This document shows, one piece after another, positions 13,890 through 16,828 of a stretch of 16,828 nt of DNA. Source of the DNA: an uncultured Caryophanales bacterium (GTDB lineage: Bacteria; Bacillota_I; Bacilli_A; RF39; UBA660); assembly GCA_946535455.1 (NCBI GenBank), contig CAMNDO010000002.1, positions 1 through 16,828 on the forward strand, written 5' to 3'. A program made the position numbers and the translations under genes. Below the pieces are notes generated by a model, which saw only the letters and a program-made list of their open reading frames with translations, was not told where the DNA came from and did not search any database. Every line of letters starts with the position of its first letter. Within the stretch, counting starts at the first letter, position 1.

Positions 13890-14653
13890 ACTTTTCTAGA
13901 TTGAATTTCTGCAATCTTTTCAAATACTTCTTTCGCATTATCTTCATTAATCTCTGTATATCCTAATTCTTTTAATGCTTGAATTTTAACAGTATTTAAT
14001 TCTTGTGTACGAGAAAGTTTTTCTTCTTTCTTTTGTTCTATGTTTTGTACAAAACGTTTATGAGACTCCCCTAGTTTATTCTTAGAAGCTCCTCCGTTAT
14101 TATATAGTGTCATTGCACTAAAGATGATACTTTCAAAAATAAACTGTTTATCTTTATGAAAGAAGAATTCCATAGGATCTGTAAATCCTAGTGACTTAGA
14201 CATATATGCTAGCATGTATTTTAATTCTTCTGTAGTCTCCATAGATTGTATAAAGTGATATAAATAAACATAAGTATTATAGGTATCTTTTGTTTTGTCG
14301 GTTGCTAGTTTTTCTTTTAATAAATTAATGATATCGGATAATAATTCTTGTTCTTTTTTATTAAATCCTTTTAAGTCTGCTAAAACTTCTTTTCCAGAAG
14401 AATCTTTTACACCTTCATTTAGACGATTTTCTACTTCAATAATATATTCTCCAGTAATTTTAATATCTTTTAATTGATTCACATCATCTACATTTAAAAG
14501 GCTTAATAATTTCGCTGCTTTTTCTTTTGGCCAATTTGCCATATCATCGATTGCTAAATAATTATATAACATCTGTCTAGAAACCCCTAAATACTTTGCT
14601 AGACGTACTTTACTAATTCCTAACTCCGTTAATACAGAATTCAATTCTTTCAT
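13886..14653 (-). CDS. HTH-domain transcriptional regulator of unknown role, 255 aa
   Basis: The N-terminus carries a Cro/C1-like helix-turn-helix: LGISKVRLAKYLGVSRQMLYNYL (about residues 12-34), with LAKYLG as helix 2 and VSRQMLYNYL as the recognition helix. The remaining 200 or so residues are predicted mostly helical and polar, with no domain I recognise, no membrane segment and no obvious ligand-binding motif; the C-terminal part (NIEQKKEEKLSRTQELNTVKIQALKELGYTEI) looks coiled-coil-like. It has a strong sigma-A promoter (14674-14702) with an inverted repeat touching the -35, suggesting autoregulation. The start follows GTAGGAGAG. It lies 68 bp downstream of spoIIM on the same strand but has its own promoter. 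Confidence 0.8.
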   Translation of the reverse strand: MKELNSVLTELGISKVRLAKYLGVSRQMLYNYLAIDDMANWPKEKAAKLLSLLNVDDVNQLKDIKITGEYIIEVENRLNEGVKDSSGKEVLADLKGFNKKEQELLSDIINLLKEKLATDKTKDTYNTYVYLYHFIQSMETTEELKYMLAYMSKSLGFTDPMEFFFHKDKQFIFESIIFSAMTLYNNGGASKNKLGESHKRFVQNIEQKKEEKLSRTQELNTVKIQALKELGYTEINEDNAKEVFEKIAEIQSRKV

Positions 14654-14673
14654 ACATTCACTCTCCTACTATC

Positions 14674-14702
14674 ATTATATTTCGAATACTGTAAAATATC
14701 AA
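14674..14702 (-). promoter_or_regulatory. Sigma-A promoter of the HTH regulator
   Basis: On the minus strand TTGATA (14697-14702), 17 bp, TATAAT (14674-14679), 20 bp before the ATG. This is among the best -35/-10 pairs in the window. Confidence 0.75.
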
Positions 14703-14718
14703 GTGTAAATTGACACTT
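14701..14718. promoter_or_regulatory. Inverted repeat (candidate operator) at the HTH promoter
   Basis: AAGTGT (14701-14706) and ACACTT (14713-14718) are perfect inverted repeats around a 6-bp spacer. The dyad overlaps the last two bases of the -35 and lies between the spoIIM stop and the regulator start. Its size suits a dimer of a Cro/C1-type HTH. No second copy was noticed in the window. Confidence 0.5.
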
Positions 14719-14721
14719 TCT

Positions 14722-15321
14722 TTAAAAAATTGATAAAAAGATAGGAATTATTTTAGAAAGAAATAAAAGTTTGATCCAAAATATGAAAAAGAAATAAAGA
14801 AATAGGTATACCCCTACTCTACAATAACGTTTGGTAATTTTGGGAAAAGGATAATCTTTGTGAAAAATTACAACTTTAATCATAATAATGGAATAATGAA
14901 TTGCGTAATAAGTCAAAAAGAAATATCCTATGACTTGAAGAATCGATGGAATGAGATATAGTATTAGAAACCAAAAAGAATAATGTTTTAGATGAAAGAA
15001 CAAAAAGAAAATTTGAAAAGAAAATGTAACAATTTCTAAAAAATAACAAAACAAAAGAATGGGAATACCAATAATAGAGATTCCTAATAACCAAAATAAG
15101 CAGTAGGAAGTCATTTCTTTGATAAAATTATTTTTGATAAAAGCACCACTCAAAAGATTTTCTTTTTGAATGGATTGTATCACATCTAAAATATTTTTTA
15201 ATACTTGATCTTTGATTTCTTTGGAAAAAGATGGTGGTAAAAACAAACTGAGAAGAAAAACAAAAATCGTAAACAACAAAAGAAAAGAAAAAAGTTTATT
15301 CTTTTTACAAAAACGTATCAT
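14722..15321 (-). CDS. spoIIM: SpoIIM, stage II sporulation protein M (engulfment)
   Basis: SpoIIM is part of the DMP complex (SpoIID-SpoIIM-SpoIIP) that remodels septal peptidoglycan during engulfment and holds the complex in the mother-cell membrane. The 199-residue protein (B. subtilis 214) has an N-terminal hydrophobic segment (about 10-29), an extracytoplasmic loop of about 45 residues, and then four hydrophobic segments. The diagnostic block LLGISIIGIPILL (about 79-91) closely matches MLGISIIGLPVIL of Bacillus SpoIIM. The C-terminal half is very rich in Phe and Ile. The start follows AGGTGA. A sigma-E-like promoter precedes it, as expected for a mother-cell gene. spoIID and spoIIP are not in the window. 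Confidence 0.88.
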   Translation of the reverse strand: MIRFCKKNKLFSFLLLFTIFVFLLSLFLPPSFSKEIKDQVLKNILDVIQSIQKENLLSGAFIKNNFIKEMTSYCLFWLLGISIIGIPILLFCYFLEIVTFSFQIFFLFFHLKHYSFWFLILYLIPSILQVIGYFFLTYYAIHYSIIMIKVVIFHKDYPFPKITKRYCRVGVYLFLYFFFIFWIKLLFLSKIIPIFLSIF

Positions 15322-15336
15322 ATTCTCACCTATCCT

Positions 15337-15365
15337 ACTCTATGTATTTCATGCATAAAGTATTT
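15337..15365 (-). promoter_or_regulatory. Sigma-E-like promoter of spoIIM
   Basis: On the minus strand AAATACT (15359-15365), 14 bp, CATAGAGT (15337-15344), compared with the Bacillus sigma-E consensus KMATATT-N14-CATACAHT: 5 of 7 and 6 of 8 positions agree with exact spacing, and the -10 ends 15 bp before the ATG. spoIIM of B. subtilis is sigma-E dependent. Confidence 0.5.
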
Positions 15366-15375
15366 CAAAAAGAAA

Positions 15376-15404
15376 TTTACTTTTTTAGACAAAACATTTA
15401 TAAT
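15376..15404 (+). promoter_or_regulatory. Sigma-A promoter of the 28-codon miniprotein gene
   Basis: TTTACT (15376-15381), 17 bp, TATAAT (15399-15404), 18 bp before the ATG at 15423. The predicted transcript would start close to the GAGGTG Shine-Dalgarno at 15411-15416. Confidence 0.6.
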
Positions 15405-15422
15405 GAGTATGAGGTGTAAAAT

Positions 15423-15509
15423 ATGAATGAAAAAGTAGTAAAAATAGTCGCAATTGTTATGTTAATTGCTATGTTAATAGGATTCTTTAGTGTTTTGATT
15501 TATCTATAA
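15423..15509 (+). CDS. Membrane miniprotein, Prli42/DUF4044-like, 28 aa
   Basis: This is a short but well-supported gene: promoter, GAGGTG Shine-Dalgarno, ATG, 28 codons, stop, and a terminator whose stem includes the stop codon. The product begins MNEKVVKIVAIVMLIAML: a short polar N-terminus with two or three Lys, then one hydrophobic helix through residue 28. The pattern K-VV-K-I-V-x-I-x-ML-IAM closely resembles Prli42, a roughly 31-residue Firmicutes membrane protein that anchors the stressosome in Listeria, and the DUF4044 family to which similar proteins belong. The match is from memory of the family pattern. Whether a stressosome exists in this organism is unknown; it may be only a conserved small membrane protein. 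Confidence 0.7.
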   Translation: MNEKVVKIVAIVMLIAMLIGFFSVLIYL

Positions 15510-15525
15510 AAACACTATTTTTTTT
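15488..15525 (+). terminator. Terminator of the 28-codon gene, stem includes coding bases
   Basis: TAGTGTTTT (15488-15496) pairs perfectly with AAAACACTA (15509-15517), followed by T8. The 5' arm encodes Ser-Val-Leu and the 3' arm starts at the last base of the stop codon. Confidence 0.85.
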
Positions 15526-15527
15526 GC

Positions 15528-15554
15528 AAAAAAAAGAAAGAATTATTTTCTTTC
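15528..15554 (-). terminator. Terminator of the 101-aa gene
   Basis: On the minus strand GAAAGAA and TTCTTTC (15548-15554 and 15536-15542) pair around a 5-nt loop, followed by T8 (15528-15535). It overlaps the end of the gene, whose stop is at 15543-15545. Confidence 0.8.
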
Positions 15555-15848
15555 AATATATCCTTCTATTTCCGGACGAATCGCTTCTATCATAGAAGCA
15601 TCTACATTATATTTATTAACAATATCATTGATTCGGTCATAGTCTTTCGTTAAATATAACATCAACAATCCTGCAATTCGATTGGCAGTAAATTGATCTA
15701 ACAACATTCTATCTTCTGCACTCATATTATATTTTCTACCAATATCACGGATAGGACCATATCCGTATAAATAATTGGTAAAGGATTTGGATAATAGTTC
15801 TACTTCTTTATTTTGATCTTTTAAAACCACTTTAGACCATACTTTCAT
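15543..15848 (-). CDS. Conserved-looking protein of unknown function, 101 aa
   Basis: I do not recognise this family. I start it at the ATG at 15848 because AGAGGTGG lies 5 nt upstream; the in-frame GTG three codons earlier lies inside that Shine-Dalgarno. The protein begins MKVWSKVVLKDQNKEVELL, a beta strand-like start, and then appears all-helical, with SFTNYLYGYGPIRDIGRKYNMS, a well-formed helix DRMLLDQFTANRIAGLLMLYL, and a repeat-like pair DYDRINDIVNKYN / DASMIEAIRPEIEG. No membrane helix, Cys pair or HTH signature is evident. It has its own terminator; a terminator upstream separates it from the MBL gene, and a weak extended -10 (TGT-TAAGAT, about 24 nt before the ATG) could be its promoter. 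Confidence 0.7.
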   Translation of the reverse strand: MKVWSKVVLKDQNKEVELLSKSFTNYLYGYGPIRDIGRKYNMSAEDRMLLDQFTANRIAGLLMLYLTKDYDRINDIVNKYNVDASMIEAIRPEIEGYIERK

Positions 15849-15891
15849 AGAAACCACCTCTATTAGTTCCTTATCTTAACATAAATTAAAT

Positions 15892-15934
15892 AAAAAGAAA
15901 ATAATCTTTTAAAAAAACGGATTATTTTCTTTTT
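15892..15934 (-). terminator. Terminator of the MBL-fold hydrolase gene
   Basis: A perfect 15-bp stem (15892-15906 with 15920-15934) closes a 13-nt loop; the 3' arm on the minus strand is T-rich and runs into more T. It overlaps the last codons and stop of the hydrolase gene. Confidence 0.75.
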
Positions 15935-16430
15935 CATATTTTAAAGTAGTTTCATCATAATGCCCAGGATATAATATAATATCTTCTGGATATGTCATTA
16001 ATTTTTGAATACTTTCATGAAGCTCTTCTTCATCTCCACCAGGAAGATCACAACGACCTACACTTTCTTTAAATACAAAGTCTCCAACAAACATCTTCTT
16101 TTCCTCTTCAAAATAGAAAGAGACAGAGTCTTTTGAATGACCTGGTGTATATAAACATTTAAAATGGAAGTCTCCAATAGAATACTCTTTTTCCTCTAAA
16201 TTGCTTCTTTTAAAAATTTTAATACTTCTTTTTGTCAAAAAATTTCGAAGAGCACCAATATGATCAAAATGGGAATGTGTAATAAGAACCGCTAATACTT
16301 TATTGTCTCCTATTTCTTCTATAATTTTTGGATATTCATCTCCTGGATCAATTACCAAACAAGTTCCATTTTGAATCAATAAATAACAATTCTCATCTAA
16401 ATATCCTGTTACTACACGTTTTACTTCCAT
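15909..16430 (-). CDS. MBL-fold metallohydrolase, glyoxalase II-like
   Basis: A metallo-beta-lactamase-fold hydrolase of the hydroxyacylglutathione hydrolase-like group. The 173-residue protein has THSHFDHIG (His52, His54, Asp56, His57) as the metal motif, TPGHSKDSV for the next His, VGDFVFKESVGRCDLPGGD with the bridging Asp, and a final ILYPGHYDETTL His. These cover the full binuclear metal set. At 173 residues it is shorter than the usual 205-210 of YqgX-type proteins but no motif is missing. Substrate is unknown (glutathione itself is unlikely in such bacteria; another thiol ester is possible). The start follows GGGAGGAAA. The upstream gene ends 14 nt before its start, so the two are probably co-transcribed. 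Confidence 0.88.
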   Translation of the reverse strand: MEVKRVVTGYLDENCYLLIQNGTCLVIDPGDEYPKIIEEIGDNKVLAVLITHSHFDHIGALRNFLTKRSIKIFKRSNLEEKEYSIGDFHFKCLYTPGHSKDSVSFYFEEEKKMFVGDFVFKESVGRCDLPGGDEEELHESIQKLMTYPEDIILYPGHYDETTLKYEKENNPFF

Positions 16431-16444
16431 TTTGTTTCCTCCCT

Positions 16445-16828
16445 CTAGTATTTTTCAACGTACTCTTTATTGACAAATACATAGTGATAGTTTTTATCTA
16501 ATCGGAAAATATATCGATATTCTCCACTTTTTAAATAACTTGGTAATTCCATACCTTCACTTCCACGATATTTTACATTTTCTGTTAAAACAATCGTATT
16601 TTCATAACTAACTGCACTTACCAATTCTTTTGTTGCTTTAAAAGAAACTGCTGTTTTTTGATTACAATAACCTTCTACAAATTCTTTTCTTGCAGGAATG
16701 TATTGGTATCCTCCAATACAAGAACTTCCTAATTGAATGTTTTCCAGTGGAATTTGTGTATTTTCTCCATATAGTTTTTTCATTTCTAATTGTAATGTTT
16801 CTTCTTTAAATCCTTTTGGAGTAAAATT
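16445..16828 (-). CDS. 3' part of an unknown gene running off the right edge
   Basis: The reading frame is open to the window end (128 residues visible) and the ATG at 16783 has no Shine-Dalgarno site, so the true start lies beyond the edge. I do not recognise the family. The visible part has two Cys 20 or so residues apart (SSCIGGYQYIP and VEGYCNQ), then many alternating beta-strand-like stretches (KYRGSEGMELPSYLKSGEYRYIFRLDKNYHYVFVNKEY) consistent with a beta-rich domain. A secreted or surface protein is possible because of the Cys pair and pattern, but the N-terminus is not seen. It is followed after 14 nt by the MBL hydrolase gene on the same strand. Confidence 0.6.
   Translation of the reverse strand, partial: NFTPKGFKEETLQLEMKKLYGENTQIPLENIQLGSSCIGGYQYIPARKEFVEGYCNQKTAVSFKATKELVSAVSYENTIVLTENVKYRGSEGMELPSYLKSGEYRYIFRLDKNYHYVFVNKEYVEKY

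Noticed and set aside
1..16828. Mycoplasma-type code with TGA as Trp
   Set aside because: TGA ends spoIVB at 1094-1096 and the first kinase gene at 5577-5579, and Trp in conserved positions is TGG.
1..16828. CRISPR arrays, tRNA or rRNA genes, insertion sequences, prophage genes
   Set aside because: Searched by eye for spaced repeats, cloverleaf-like segments, transposase motifs and phage structural genes; none found. xerD is a housekeeping recombinase, not an integrase next to an att site.

Overview
The window comes from an AT-rich, spore-forming member of the Firmicutes (Bacillota), probably an uncultured gut-type Bacilli lineage near RF39 or Erysipelotrichia. The evidence is the A/T-dominated codon use, sigma-A promoters of TTGNNN-17-TATAAT type, U-tract hairpin terminators, a T-box leader, and four sporulation genes (spoIVB, spoIIGA, sigE, spoIIM). 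TGA ends spoIVB and the first kinase gene and TGG encodes tryptophan, so the standard bacterial code applies and not the Mycoplasma code. The exact taxon is an inference.

Layout. (1) Positions 1-2942 hold the start of a leftward gene at the edge, then spoIVB, an unknown small membrane protein with its own promoter, and the spoIIGA-sigE pair (mother-cell pro-sigma-E and its processing protease). (2) Positions 2941-4781 hold a leftward yigZ/IMPACT-family gene and a rightward AI-2E-family membrane protein, divergent from each other. (3) Positions 4784-9837 form one operon behind an alanine T-box with specifier GCU: a small P-loop (deoxy)nucleotide kinase, cmk, alaS and holA. (4) rarA (leftward) and xerD-deoB (rightward) diverge from an 82-bp gap in which the two promoters use the same -35 bases. 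(5) Positions 13244-15321 run leftward: a 71-codon gene behind a sigma-G-like promoter, a 426-bp AT-rich gap with several dyads, an unknown HTH regulator with a probable operator at its own promoter, and spoIIM behind a sigma-E-like promoter. (6) At the right end are a rightward 28-codon Prli42/DUF4044-like membrane miniprotein, an unknown 101-residue protein, a glyoxalase-II-like MBL hydrolase, and an unknown gene running off the edge.

Together these genes cover sporulation compartment control (sigma E activation, SpoIVB signalling, SpoIIM engulfment), nucleotide supply, alanylation, and replication or chromosome maintenance (holA, rarA, xerD). No phage, insertion sequence, CRISPR array, rRNA or tRNA gene was seen. 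This is mostly a core-genome region. The more unusual signals are regulatory: very short leaders with GGTGAT-type Shine-Dalgarno sites, the shared -35, a T-box placed in front of nucleotide kinases, and small sporulation- or stress-linked proteins that automated calling could miss.
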